Shown: one piece after another, positions 26,001-33,982 of the stretch | How the letters are laid out: every line of letters begins with the position of its first letter | How positions within the stretch are numbered: the first letter of the stretch is position 1 | Origin: 40-80 sp964503665 | GTDB lineage: Bacteria > Bacteroidota > Bacteroidia > Flavobacteriales_D > Crocinitomicaceae | Reading direction: 5' to 3' | Assembly: GCA_964503665.1 (NCBI GenBank) | Contig: CAZDAR010000025.1 | Location: forward strand, 1 to 38,128 | DNA length: 38,128 nucleotides | The notes under the pieces: model-generated | Databases searched by the model: none | Told to the model about the DNA's origin: nothing | The model's input: only the letters and a program-made list of their open reading frames with translations | Program-made: the position numbers and the translations under genes

Positions 26001-29000
26001 TGTTCGGGAACAAATGTTCAGTTTATTGCATCAGGAGCGTCTCAGTATGAGTTTTTCAAAAACGGCAACTCTGTCCAAGGGCCCTCATCGACCAACACCT
26101 ACAGTTCTAGTTCTTTAAATAATAATGATGACGTGTATGTTCTTGGAGTTTTTAGCGGTTGTGAAGACACCTCTTCTCATATCGTATATACCGTAGGAAG
26201 TTCACCTACAACGTCATTAATTTCAAGCGCAACAGCTAACAAGGCCTGTAACAATAGTACGGTAACATTTACTGCTACTGGAGCTACCAACTATGAATTT
26301 TTCATCAATGGTGTTTCTCAAGGCGCTTCTTCTATGACAAATACATTTTCAACAAACACTTTGTTAAATGGTCAAACAGTTTCTGTGGATGGTGAATCTA
26401 ATAATTGTATTGTTTCTAAGTCAATATCAATGACAATTTTGCCAACTCCTTCTGTTAGTACTTATTCTAATGATCCTGATAATACAATTTGTGAAGGAGA
26501 AAGCATAACATTTACAGGAATAAATTCAGCATCATATGAGCTTTTTGTAAATGGTAGTTCGTATGCAGGACCACAAGCGTCTTCTTCATTTGTAACTACT
26601 CTTCCTAGTGGGACACATTCAGCTTATATTATTGGAACAGCTGCAAATAATTGTAGTAGCGTGAGTCAAAACACGATAAATATAACCGTTAACTCTATTC
26701 CAACAATTAGTTTGATTAGTACTGTTCCTACTAACGAAATTTGTTCAAACGAATCTGTAAAGTTCACTGGATCAGGAAGTACAATGTATCAGTTTTATAT
26801 TGATGGAGCTTCTCAAGGAAGTCTTTCTTTGACAAATACATTTACTACTTCAGCTTTACAAGATGGGCAAACGATTACTGTTTTAGGTAATAGTTTGGGA
26901 TGTACCAATACCTCCAATGCTTTAGTTTTTACAGTTCACCCTTCACCAACAGTAAGTTTGTTAAATTCAGAGGTTGTGAATGCTTTTTGCGAAGGTACAC
27001 CAGCAGTTTTTACAGCATCAGGCGCCACTAATTATCAGTTCTTTGTGAACGGTATTTCACAAGGAATGCCTTCTACTATGAATACTCTTTCCGCTAGCAG
27101 CTTTACATCAGGAACTTTCCCAGTGAAAGTGATAGGAGAACAAAACAACTGTTCCGATAGTTCGGCTATTACCATTACAGTGAATCCTTTACCAGTTGCT
27201 ACTATAACAGAAATTGGAACAGGCTCAATATGTAGCGGAGAAAATGCTACATATAAGGCAACTGGAGGAGCTTTTTACGAGTTCTTTGTAAACGGAATAA
27301 CACAGGGGTCTCCAACTACATTAAATTTATTTAGCTCTTCCACACTTACCGATAATGATATTATCTCTGTTGAAGTGTCTTCAATGAGTGCTTGTAAAAA
27401 ATCTGCCACATCAACACCAATTAATGTTATTCCGACACCTATAGTTCTATTGATAAGTTCTGATATTGATAATTCTATTTGTGTCAATGATGCGGTTACA
27501 TTTACTGCAAGTGGCGCCACCGATTATGAGTTCTTCATTAATTCTATTTCACAGGGGATACTTTCGCCCACTAATACCTTAACAACATCTTCATTAAGTA
27601 ATGGTGATGTTATAGAAGTAACTGGAAGTAAATTAGGGTGTTCTTCTTCCTCTACATCTCTAAGTGTTGCTGTTCATCCTTATCCTATGGTTTCATTAGT
27701 AAATAATGGAAACATACAAGTGTGTGAAAATGAATCTTTAAATCTAACAGCAACAGGTGCAACACTTTTCCAGTTTTTAATTAATAACGTTCCTGTTGGA
27801 CCCTATTCTTTAGTATCTTCTTATAATGGGACTGTAAATAATAATGATGTAGTTTCCGTAAAGGGAAGTTTGAATGGGTGTGAATCTATAGCGCCAACAA
27901 GTATTCAGTATACGGTCTTTCAATATCCAACTATCAACTCATCTTCATCAAACCCAGCTAATATCATTTGTAAAGATGAAATGGTAACAATTCAAACTTC
28001 AGGAGCGTCCAATTATACATATCAGTTAAATAATACAAACGTGCAATCTGGAACAAATGGAATATTTAGCTCAAATTCATTATTGGATGGTGACGAAATT
28101 AAAGTCACAGGATTTAATGGACATTGTCCTTCAGTGACGGTACCATATGTTTTTGTCGTGAATGAAATGGATTTGACATTGCTTGCTGCTCCATCGAACA
28201 TGATCTGTAAAGGAACACCTGTAACGCTTGCTGCTTCAGGAGCTGATGAATATGAGTTTTTTCTAAATGGCAATTCGCAAGGAAGTTCTAGTACCATCAA
28301 TACATTAACGATTTCACAACCGAATGATTTAGACAAAATCACATTTATTGGAAAATCAAATACAACTTCTTGTTTGCAAAACAATAGTAATTTTATTATT
28401 CTTAATGTGATGGAGAAGCCTATAATTTCAGCAAATTCATCGTATGAGTTTTGCGAAGGAGATTCTGTCATTTTGCGAAGTAATGCTACTTATGGTAATC
28501 AGTGGCTATTAAATGGAGCGCCTATAACGGGAGCTACTGACACTATTTATGTTGCTCATGAATCGGGTGTTTATTCGCTTGACATAACACATGGAGGAAA
28601 CGGAAATATTTGGTCTTTTGGTGACAATGCAAGTGGCGTTTTCGGAGATAGTTCAAATTTCAACAATGTCCTTCCAACAGAAGCTAAAACACACGTATCC
28701 TTCAAGAGTATTTCATCTGGAGCAGACTTTGTTTTGGCTGTTACAACTGCAGGAACTGTTTATAGTTGGGGAAAAAATACGGTTGGCCAATTAGGAAACG
28801 GTAGCTATACGAGTATAAATGCTCCTAAGCTAGTACCTTCTTTATCCGCTATCTATAGCGTTGCGACTGCTGAAAAAAGCAGTATGGCAGTTACTACAGA
28901 TGGAAACGTATATGTTTGGGGAGAAAATGATTTAGGACAATTGGGAACAGGGAACACGTCTGTTATTAATTTCCCCTATTTAAACAATAACATCACGAAT

Positions 29001-30170
29001 GTTGATACGATTGTTGCTGGAAAGAGTCACTTTTTATTCTTAAAAAATGATGGCACCGTTTGGTCAGTTGGAAATAATGCCTCAGGTCAATTAGGTACAG
29101 GTAATTTATCTAATTCATTAATACCTGTTGTAGTTGCTGGTTTGACAAACATTGTTTCCATTGGAACAGGTGAAAGAAGCAGTTTTGCCATTGATAATAC
29201 AGGGAAGCTTTTCGTCTGGGGAGCCAACGAGTCAGGTCAACTTGGATTGGGAGATAATACCAATCGTTTAACACCAATACTTTCTTCGTTAAAAAAGATG
29301 CGTTCAGCGGTTGGAGGTGCTAAACACAGCTCATTTATGTCGACAAGTGGTGATTTGTATACAACAGGAAGTAATTCGTATGGACAGCTTGGTACAGGCG
29401 ACTTCTCAAACAAACTGCTACCGTATAAAGTTAATTTATCAGGAATAGCGCAAATTTCATCACAGCAGAACACTACTATCATTAGAAGAGTAGATGGTAG
29501 TGTGTTTGGATTTGGAAACAATGTAAATGGTCAACTTTCAACTATTGCAGGAGATTCTGTAAATACTCCAACACATCTTCTTAATTTAGATGGCGTTACT
29601 TTTGTATCAGCAGGAAGGATATCTACACATGCGATTTACGGCACACAAAATTTATGTACATCTCCTAATCAAACAGTTGTCATGAACGCTACTCCAGCTG
29701 TCGTGATTAACATTAGTAATAGTGTTGAGTTAACGGCGAGTGTAACAGGTGTGTCTTACCAATGGTATTTGAATGGCCTTGAAATTCCAAGTTCGAATCA
29801 ATCCACTTTTGTTGCAACCGCTGATGGAAAGTATCGTGTTAAATTGACGTTTGCAAATGGTTGTTCTAGTCTTTCAGATGAGATTGTGATCAGTACACTT
29901 TCGATTAATGAAAACCGAGCAGATTTTCATCTAATAGGTTACCCAAATCCAACAAACGGGATTTATAACTTACGATTCGGAGACAACTTTACTGGTGAGA
30001 GTATTGTGATTACATTGTACGACGACTTAGGAAGAAAAGTGAAAGAAGTGGAAAGTACGATAGAGACAATTGTTCAAATTTCTTTAGACGAACTAGCTAA
30101 AGGAAATTATCAATTAAGAGTAACGAATAATCACTTTGAAAAGGTATTGCGCGTTATAAAGCTAGATTAA
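23061..30170 (+). CDS. Giant T9SS type A surface protein with Ig-like repeats and RCC1 propeller (2369 aa)
   Basis: A secreted protein. The signal peptide is about residues 1-21 (ending SAYSA). Two modules beginning YWVGGSGGWSDGSHWS (about 25) and YYWIADQGNWSDLNHWS (about 272) open beta-helix-like regions to about 600. From about 640 come a PKD-like unit and at least thirteen Ig-like repeats of about 85 residues with the core SICxGExVTFTASGATxYEFFxNGxSQG. Residues 1848-2194 hold seven RCC1 repeats (for example VYSWGKNTVGQLGNG and VYVWGENDLGQLGTG). One more Ig-like unit precedes a C-terminal type A sorting domain (TIGR04183; YPNPTNGIYNL, IVITLYDDLGRKVKEV, GNYQLRV). T9SS should export it and process or anchor it at the surface. 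It is divergent from the Crp-AraC regulator and has its own promoter candidate. Ligand unknown; adhesion is the likely role. Confidence 0.92.
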   Translation: MMRRKVQFLLLFLLVTFSAYSADFYWVGGSGGWSDGSHWSATTGGAAGGTIPGAGDDVYIDINSSALAFTLTIDIDITVNNIVIQTDSVTMTGTSKITTCNNFSMISTGNLTLINCTVNLLGDSWDIQNNPTLLFTNTPINIQNATTFSFNGNGKVYNDITSQAATLTINGGNTFAILKLAPSSLLEIDNGTTLIIDSLATTGDCSNFTTIQTTDLLGGKANIQKTGYQKLIAANLVIDNIDALTTGGFSYLLSKSAINRAIGWQYSGQKYYWIADQGNWSDLNHWSLTSGGIPATCLPAYGDSVIFDNNSFTILDQKVTVDVDAYFSYMEWTNVAYAPIWNMEASTYSNGDIILNSSLTITRDDISRSIEITGPASLNSMGALLDCNLSINTENSSDNFLLGHSLTTSDSAGIFISNGVFSLNNYNLTSDYIIVSPAPGTTKTFDLTSSSVTLSAGFDSKDATNFTFLAGTSNLFIGDTVYDSLPKSNYLITSGLNFNTVTLDFRENNNIQRLAGNNTFNELNIQADSYITIDSTVTQTINNKLAINGTCKDSVFIVSSSSTLASNFNLDASSVADVFCVNLNNITATGSLPTAYFSEATGTYTGWTLSATPASTSSFTVSGGFCLGDTTIFTNNSTVFGGDPNDLLSRWYFEDESTGYYEYSSAVDSTWISYESDTSKHVFLSRGDFKVYLEAINNTNFCVSTDTVLVHINDPSINLTTSKFNHIICKNETVTFEVSSDAPTAKFQFYLNGIPVSPLSSIDTILTISSLNDKDTISALSFENGCTTTSLPKIGFTVHSLPVFSLTTNPVGTVICVNDSITITPTATDPTYLYQYLVNANPVSIGASYTSSSLQDQDVITVVARDGNNCRDTLFKTYTVNPLPSANLTSSIAASVICMGESVTFTASNATKYEFFVGSVSQGAPSATTTFTTSSLNSNDIVTVVGYSSNGCSRVSNDSYSYTVNQLPNVSLLSSQPSTICSGTNVQFIASGASQYEFFKNGNSVQGPSSTNTYSSSSLNNNDDVYVLGVFSGCEDTSSHIVYTVGSSPTTSLISSATANKACNNSTVTFTATGATNYEFFINGVSQGASSMTNTFSTNTLLNGQTVSVDGESNNCIVSKSISMTILPTPSVSTYSNDPDNTICEGESITFTGINSASYELFVNGSSYAGPQASSSFVTTLPSGTHSAYIIGTAANNCSSVSQNTINITVNSIPTISLISTVPTNEICSNESVKFTGSGSTMYQFYIDGASQGSLSLTNTFTTSALQDGQTITVLGNSLGCTNTSNALVFTVHPSPTVSLLNSEVVNAFCEGTPAVFTASGATNYQFFVNGISQGMPSTMNTLSASSFTSGTFPVKVIGEQNNCSDSSAITITVNPLPVATITEIGTGSICSGENATYKATGGAFYEFFVNGITQGSPTTLNLFSSSTLTDNDIISVEVSSMSACKKSATSTPINVIPTPIVLLISSDIDNSICVNDAVTFTASGATDYEFFINSISQGILSPTNTLTTSSLSNGDVIEVTGSKLGCSSSSTSLSVAVHPYPMVSLVNNGNIQVCENESLNLTATGATLFQFLINNVPVGPYSLVSSYNGTVNNNDVVSVKGSLNGCESIAPTSIQYTVFQYPTINSSSSNPANIICKDEMVTIQTSGASNYTYQLNNTNVQSGTNGIFSSNSLLDGDEIKVTGFNGHCPSVTVPYVFVVNEMDLTLLAAPSNMICKGTPVTLAASGADEYEFFLNGNSQGSSSTINTLTISQPNDLDKITFIGKSNTTSCLQNNSNFIILNVMEKPIISANSSYEFCEGDSVILRSNATYGNQWLLNGAPITGATDTIYVAHESGVYSLDITHGGNGNIWSFGDNASGVFGDSSNFNNVLPTEAKTHVSFKSISSGADFVLAVTTAGTVYSWGKNTVGQLGNGSYTSINAPKLVPSLSAIYSVATAEKSSMAVTTDGNVYVWGENDLGQLGTGNTSVINFPYLNNNITNVDTIVAGKSHFLFLKNDGTVWSVGNNASGQLGTGNLSNSLIPVVVAGLTNIVSIGTGERSSFAIDNTGKLFVWGANESGQLGLGDNTNRLTPILSSLKKMRSAVGGAKHSSFMSTSGDLYTTGSNSYGQLGTGDFSNKLLPYKVNLSGIAQISSQQNTTIIRRVDGSVFGFGNNVNGQLSTIAGDSVNTPTHLLNLDGVTFVSAGRISTHAIYGTQNLCTSPNQTVVMNATPAVVINISNSVELTASVTGVSYQWYLNGLEIPSSNQSTFVATADGKYRVKLTFANGCSSLSDEIVISTLSINENRADFHLIGYPNPTNGIYNLRFGDNFTGESIVITLYDDLGRKVKEVESTIETIVQISLDELAKGNYQLRVTNNHFEKVLRVIKLD
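25206..28590 (+). repeat. Tandem Ig-like protein repeats
   Basis: At least thirteen diverged repeats of about 85 codons inside the 2369-residue protein, each opening with a cysteine motif such as ICSGENATY and ending NxCxxxS...ITVNxLP. The cysteine pair probably forms a disulfide in each unit. Sequence divergence between units is high, so they are old duplications and unlikely to confuse assembly. Boundaries are approximate. Confidence 0.8.
28602..29642 (+). repeat. Seven RCC1 repeats (predicted beta-propeller)
   Basis: Seven consecutive units of about 50 codons with the RCC1 (PF00415) pattern GxVYxWGxNxxGQLGTGxxS, starting at GNIWSFGDNASGVFGD and ending with GSVFGFGNNVNGQLS and the closing strand HAIYG. 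Seven is the number needed for a closed RCC1 propeller. The last unit is the most diverged. Confidence 0.88.
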
Positions 30171-30178
30171 ATTTTCAT

Positions 30179-30204
30179 AAAAAAATAGCGTAGAAAACTT
30201 CGCT
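30179..30204 (-). terminator. Possible terminator facing away from the tRNA
   Basis: On the minus strand AGCGAAG-TTTT-CTACGCT forms a 7-bp stem with one mismatch, followed by A and seven T. No minus-strand gene ends here; the adjoining sequence is a second copy of the tRNA-Met trailer, so this may be a relic of a former tRNA unit. Confidence 0.4.
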
Positions 30205-30230
30205 CTCGCTCTGTTTCTCACTCTGGTTTT
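30192..30230. repeat. Copy 1 of a 37-bp direct repeat flanking the aminotransferase fragment
   Basis: AAAACTTCGCTCTCGCTCTG followed by TTTCTCACTCTGGTTTT. Copy 2 at 30567-30604 differs at two positions and one indel. Just after copy 1, CTCACTCT at 30217-30224 pairs with AGAGTGAG at 30237-30244 to form an 8-bp hairpin. Confidence 0.75.
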
Positions 30231-30257
30231 ATTATTAGAGTGAGAGCGAGTGAACCA

Positions 30258-30525
30258 CTTCGACAGCTGCGTTTTTAGACGTATTGACCAACGATATTAA
30301 CTTTGATGAGGCTGAACGTTTAGGCACACTTTTAGAGAAGACGATTGCCGTTGACTCCGAAATCATTGAATCGCGCCGTGCAGGAATAATGTTTGTTTTT
30401 GACATGGAATATATTCGAACGTGTGGAAAAGGTCGTGAAGTGTTGCTTAGAATACGGACTGATTAGCTTCTGATTCTTGTCTCATCCAAGTTATCTTAAA
30501 GAGTATAGCAGAAACGTGGGATTAA
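30258..30525 (+). pseudogene. Decayed 3' fragment of a class III aminotransferase gene
   Basis: This stretch aligns with the last 329 bp of the aminotransferase gene (9207-9535). Over about 130 bp from GACGTATT onward I count about 18 differences, close to 86% identity. It then has a +1 insertion near 30405 that shifts the frame to a stop at 30464, and a deletion of about 62 bp near 30490. Both copies end in the same ACG-tGGGATTAA tail. The differences include several silent third-position changes alongside amino-acid changes, so the copy is not a recent duplicate and may derive from a diverged homologue. It is flanked by 37-bp direct repeats related to the tRNA trailer. Confidence 0.9.
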
Positions 30526-30550
30526 TTTTTATTAGTCGCCCCAACTTATA

Positions 30551-30602
30551 GAAAAAAAACAGAGTATAAAACTTCACTTTCGCTCTGTTTCTCACTCTGT
30601 TT
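30551..30602 (-). terminator. Probable terminator of tRNA-Met
   Basis: On the minus strand the arms AAACAGAGT and ACTCTGTTT pair over 9 bp around a 28-nt loop that contains a second CAGAG, followed by eight T in all. It starts six bases after the tRNA 3' end. The plus-strand sequence overlaps copy 2 of the 37-bp repeat. Confidence 0.6.
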
Positions 30603-30604
30603 TT
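30567..30604. repeat. Copy 2 of the 37-bp direct repeat, in the tRNA-Met trailer
   Basis: AAAACTTCACTTTCGCTCTG followed by TTTCTCACTCTGTTTTT, lying four bases from the tRNA 3' end. See copy 1 at 30192-30230. Confidence 0.75.
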
Positions 30605-30608
30605 CTAG

Positions 30609-30681
<73 letters not shown>

Positions 30682-30708
30682 ATATCAAACGGTAAAATTA
30701 CCGTGTTG

Positions 30709-30738
30709 CAAAGATACGCATTTTATTTGCATCTACAA
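30709..30738 (-). promoter_or_regulatory. Promoter of tRNA-Met (TTG-N19-TATCTTTG)
   Basis: The minus strand has TTG (30736-30738), exactly 19 nt, then TATCTTTG (30709-30716): a perfect Bacteroidota -33/-7 promoter. The predicted start is about 20 nt before the mature tRNA. An ACGGTAA-AA-TTACCGT-type inverted repeat (30689-30704) overlaps the start and leader. Confidence 0.9.
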
Positions 30739-31101
30739 GAAGAAATAGAAAGTTTTTGAAAATAAAGTCGAATGTAGGATTGTGACTATTTATTCATTGC
30801 AATTTAGATCTAGCATTTTAAAGTACATTTTGTCAAAATAGATAGATTTCAAACTCCTTTTTATACAAATAAGAAGATTATAAACTCTCTATTTCGACGT
30901 TTTTTTAGAATAAGGGTTTTTTTGGAATTTTTGAGGCTTATTTTATCTAAACCCCAATCTTCATTTAGTATTGTGAGACCTATGAAATATTGGAGGGTTA
31001 TCAAAAGTCTCTCTATTACTTAAAAGTTAGAATTTTGACAGAATTGATAGAACACAATCAATTAAATCTCTATCTCAATTTACCCCAAGGGATAATTATT
31101 T
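30739..31101. other. Intergenic region without a recognised gene
   Basis: About 360 AT-rich bases between the tRNA promoter and the 3' end of the YdjM-like gene. I see no long open frame, RNA gene or strong hairpin. Confidence 0.5.
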
Positions 31102-32097
31102 CTAATTTCCTTTTAAACGTCTGAAAATCTTCTGAAGTAAAGCTTTTCCATCTCTTTTTTCTTTCGGAACTTCAACCGCAGTCAATCCCGCATCCGTTTG
31201 AATAAATTGATAACAGAACGCAAACTGTGGATGGATGGAGTCTTCATTCAAAAGACCGAAACGCAAATCGTTGAAATAGATACTGTTTTCTTTTTCTGAT
31301 AGCAGGTACCAACCTTCGCTAATTTGCTGTAACTTTTTAAAGTCGGAATTAGCACTCAGCTTCGCTTCTAAAAAGTGGTTTTTAGTATAACGTTTAAAAG
31401 AAATAGGTTGACTATCGAACAACGAGAAATCACTTAATAAATAAGCATCTTCAGTCGCCACGTTTGCATTCCATAAAATGATGTTGAAAGCGGTTGGTTT
31501 TACAATGATTTCAGAATAAGTTATCGCTTGTTTGTCCAGCGCTTTTTCAAATTGGTTTAAAGCATAAAGTTTCACCGCAACAGTCAGTAATAGATAAGAA
31601 CTGGAAATAATTAATCCTCTTTTGACGTGTTTCATTCGAAGCAAATGGTCCTTATTTCTCCATACAAAAATCAAAGAAATCAGCAGTGGAACGGTGTAAA
31701 GTGGATCAATTACAAAGATTGTTTTGAATGCAAATCGAGTTTCTAAAGGCCATAAAACTTGTGTTCCCCAAGAGGTAAATAGATCGAGTAGTACGTGGGT
31801 GAACAATCCCCAGAATGCCATCCAAGAAGCTTTTTTAAAACTAATTTTATGTTTCTCAATTTTTGAAATCAGCCAACCGAAAATGGGGGATAAGAACAAA
31901 AATAAAAAGAGTGAATGACTGATTCCACGATGAATAGATACACCATCGACATCAGTCATAAAAGACCCAACGACCACATCTAAATCAGGAATTGTTCCTA
32001 AAATAGCACCGTATAGAAATGTTTTATTTTTCAGTTCCTTGCCAGCACAGACTTCTGCAACGGCGATTCCTAAAACGATTTGTGTGAATGAATCCAT
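31102..32097 (-). CDS. YdjM-like membrane-bound metal-dependent hydrolase
   Basis: A 331-residue inner-membrane protein of the YdjM/DUF457 family. It begins MDSFTQIVLG, typical of the group, followed by a Gly-rich helix ending GTIPDLDVV. The invariant metal-site text is present: HRGISHSLFLF and, in a later helix, FTHVLLDLFTSWGTQVLWPL. Four to five hydrophobic segments cover the first 185 residues; a soluble C-terminal domain of about 140 residues follows. In E. coli YdjM is SOS-regulated, but its substrate is unknown; some relatives act on membrane lipids. It is downstream of yebC on the same strand with a 76-bp gap that holds a perfect 14-bp palindrome. Confidence 0.85.
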   Translation of the reverse strand: MDSFTQIVLGIAVAEVCAGKELKNKTFLYGAILGTIPDLDVVVGSFMTDVDGVSIHRGISHSLFLFLFLSPIFGWLISKIEKHKISFKKASWMAFWGLFTHVLLDLFTSWGTQVLWPLETRFAFKTIFVIDPLYTVPLLISLIFVWRNKDHLLRMKHVKRGLIISSSYLLLTVAVKLYALNQFEKALDKQAITYSEIIVKPTAFNIILWNANVATEDAYLLSDFSLFDSQPISFKRYTKNHFLEAKLSANSDFKKLQQISEGWYLLSEKENSIYFNDLRFGLLNEDSIHPQFAFCYQFIQTDAGLTAVEVPKEKRDGKALLQKIFRRLKGN

Positions 32098-32127
32098 TAG
32101 TACAACATTGCTTTATTTGGAGGTGTA

Positions 32128-32141
32128 AAATTGCGCAATTT
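32128..32141. promoter_or_regulatory. Perfect 14-bp palindrome AAATTGCGCAATTT
   Basis: A self-complementary site in the 76-bp spacer between yebC and the YdjM-like gene. It could be an operator for a dimeric regulator; no partner is known and a chance origin is possible. Confidence 0.3.
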
Positions 32142-32173
32142 AATCTTTCGAACCATGATTTCGTCCTTTTTTG

Positions 32174-32932
32174 TTACGCTTCCATCGCCTCTACAAGTTC
32201 ATCCGTAATTTCCAAGTTGTGAAAAACACTTTGGACATCGTCGTCCTCTTCAAACTTCTCTTCCAATTCTAAAATCGCTTTTGCTTGGTCGAGGGGTAAT
32301 TCTACGGTGTTTAATGGAATTCTCTCTAAGCGCGTGCTTTGCACCTCGATGTTTAACTCCTCTAGCTTAGCGTTCATTTTGCCGTATTCGGTGAACTCGC
32401 TGTAAACGACGATTTCCTCTTCATTATCGTAATCGATGGAATCCAATCCTGCGTCAATTAACTCCAGTTCCAATTCTTCTAAATCTTGTGTTATTGCATC
32501 TTTTTGGATGACAAACACTCCTTTTCGTTCAAACAAGAATTCCAAAGACCCATTGGTTCCCAGATTACCGCTATTTTTATTAAAAATAGATCGAATATTA
32601 GCCACTGTTCTATTGGTATTGTCAGTGGTACATTCTATAAAAAACGCAATGCCATAAGGTCCATATCCTTCAAAGGTAATTTCCTCATAGTTTTCAGCTT
32701 CTGCACCACTTGCCTTTTTGATTGCACGCTCGATGTTTTCTTTCGGCAAATTAATTCCTTTCGCATTTAAAATTGCATTTCTCAATGCAGGATTGGAGTC
32801 TGGGTCTCCACTTTTCCCTTCTTTTATCGCTACTGATATTTCTTTCAGAACCCGCGAAAATTGTTTTGATCGTTTGGCATCGGTCGCGCCTTTCTTCCGT
32901 TTGATAGTTGACCATTTGCTATGTCCAGCCAT
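32174..32932 (-). CDS. yebC: YebC/PmpR family protein
   Basis: A 252-residue protein starting MAGHSKWSTIKRKKGATDAK, the family signature. DPDSNPALRNAI, AKGINLPKENIERAIKKASG, and a middle domain with EGYGPYGIAFFIECTTDNTNRT and FLFERKGVF follow, then an acidic C-terminus. YebC-family proteins were described as transcriptional regulators, and family members are now also linked to ribosome function at polyproline and similar stalls. Length is about ten residues over the usual 240. It stands alone upstream of the YdjM-like gene. Confidence 0.96.
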   Translation of the reverse strand: MAGHSKWSTIKRKKGATDAKRSKQFSRVLKEISVAIKEGKSGDPDSNPALRNAILNAKGINLPKENIERAIKKASGAEAENYEEITFEGYGPYGIAFFIECTTDNTNRTVANIRSIFNKNSGNLGTNGSLEFLFERKGVFVIQKDAITQDLEELELELIDAGLDSIDYDNEEEIVVYSEFTEYGKMNAKLEELNIEVQSTRLERIPLNTVELPLDQAKAILELEEKFEEDDDVQSVFHNLEITDELVEAMEA

Positions 32933-33042
32933 TTTTTTATTCTAATTAAGGTGAAACAATCGATTTAAATGAATGCCATTAAGATAGGAATAATAATTGT
33001 TTCTACAGCGGAAAGGGGTTTGAGAGGCGGAAAGGCGTTTTG

Positions 33043-33060
33043 GGAGTTTGTTTAAACTCC
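33043..33060. other. Hairpin GGAGTTT-GTTT-AAACTCC
   Basis: A perfect 7-bp stem with a 4-nt loop in the 450-bp region upstream of yebC. Neither side has a T-run, so it is not a standard terminator. Two copies of GCGGAAAGG lie just before it (near 33008 and 33026). Confidence 0.35.
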
Positions 33061-33250
33061 TTTAAAAAGTTAAATGACATGACGTCAATTGAAATAATCA
33101 ACTGAAAAACTTTTTTGTTGACATTTTATCGATTCTTCTTCAAGTTTTCTGCAAATAGATAGTTTACAAACTGCTTATTTTGGATTATTTTGCGGAATAA
33201 GAAGTTTTTGAGTTTAAAAGTTGCTTAAATGAGTGATTTGAATTTAGTAT

Positions 33251-33375
33251 GTTCATTAAACTGTGTCAAAATTTTATTTTTTCAAGAAAAAGGAGTAAAT
33301 TTTGACAATTATGAAAGAAAAATTCGATTTTGAACAATTTTCCAAAGACCTGGTAGACAGCGTCAGAAATGGAAA
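33251..33375 (+). mobile_element. Possible left-end remnant of an IS256-like element
   Basis: TTAAACTGTGTCAAAATTTT near 33256-33275 resembles terminal inverted repeats of IS256-family elements, by memory. TGTCAAAATTT (33264-33274) is repeated in inverted form as AAATTTTGACA (33297-33307). An ATG follows at 33311 and opens MKEKFDFEQFSKDL, similar to IS256 transposase N-termini. The similarity ends where the fic gene's 3' end begins, so the rest of the element is missing. No right end was found. Confidence 0.35.
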
Positions 33376-33409
33376 TCAATCAGAATCAAGAGCGTGCAAA
33401 GTCAATTAA
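33311..33409 (+). pseudogene. Truncated transposase-like 32-codon frame
   Basis: ATG 33311 reads MKEKFDFEQFSKDLVDSVRN and continues to a stop at 33409. The first 20 or so residues look like the start of an IS256-type transposase. The last 8 codons lie over the antisense strand of the fic gene and are unrelated. A 32-residue product cannot be a working transposase. Confidence 0.35.
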
Positions 33410-33982
33410 AAGTTGATAGTTGTTCTGGTCCGCTTTCTTCACCGCTTTTAAATACGTGGCTCTGGTGTCGTTTGCTTTAGAGAGATTCTTTGTTCCCCAA
33501 GTAAAATTTTTTTCCCCGAAAAGTTTTTCAATAATAATGTCAGCCATTAATCGGCTGTGTCTTCCATTTCCATTCGGGAAACAATGAATACTTACGATGC
33601 GGTGCTTGAATCGAATGGCTATTTCATGTGGAGAATATGTTTTGTTTTCGAACCAAAAGAGCGCATCGTCGCACAGTATTTTAAGTTGTGTTGAGACCTG
33701 ATGTTTATCTACTCCTATGTTTTTATTCGTTTTTCTAAATTCACCCGCCCATGTCCAAACGCTTCCAAACATACGCTTGTGCAGATTACAAATAAAAGTT
33801 TCTGTAAACACTTCTTGAAATTTGAATTTCTTACTAAAAACCCATTGTAAAGCCTCTTCAATGTTAAGTTGCTCAAATTCATCTAATTCTGCTTTCGTTG
33901 AAATAGTTTTAATTTTCAATCCTTCTTTTTCTTCCTCATCAATTGGTGTTTGTCCGTCTATGTAATTTAAATTTAATCCCAT
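33386..33982 (-). CDS. Fic-domain protein (mobile mystery protein B)
   Basis: A 198-residue Fic-fold protein (PF02661), a family that mostly transfers AMP from ATP to target hydroxyls. The catalytic loop is IHCFPNGNGRHSR (H133 to R144). Compared with the canonical HPFx(D/E)GNGRxxR, the metal-binding acid is Asn (N137) and the Pro after His is Cys. The Asn is typical of the mobile mystery protein B subfamily (TIGR02613), to which WTWAGEFRKTNKNIGVD also points. Those proteins occur in mobile contexts always beside mobile mystery protein A, as here, where the two overlap by 10 bp. Activity may therefore differ from AMPylation. The IS-like remnant at its 3' side supports mobility. Confidence 0.9.
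   Translation of the reverse strand: MGLNLNYIDGQTPIDEEEKEGLKIKTISTKAELDEFEQLNIEEALQWVFSKKFKFQEVFTETFICNLHKRMFGSVWTWAGEFRKTNKNIGVDKHQVSTQLKILCDDALFWFENKTYSPHEIAIRFKHRIVSIHCFPNGNGRHSRLMADIIIEKLFGEKNFTWGTKNLSKANDTRATYLKAVKKADQNNYQLLIDFARS

Noticed and set aside
28022..28471. A 149-codon minus-strand frame inside the giant adhesin gene
   Set aside because: It mirrors the repeated Ig-like coding sequence and has no independent features.
30284..30466. A 60-codon frame as a small gene
   Set aside because: It is the decayed 3' part of the aminotransferase copy, read through a +1 shift.
30820..33245. Likeness between 30830-30880 and 33155-33215 (AAATAGATAG...CAAACT)
   Set aside because: Only short AT-rich words match with many differences; chance is sufficient.
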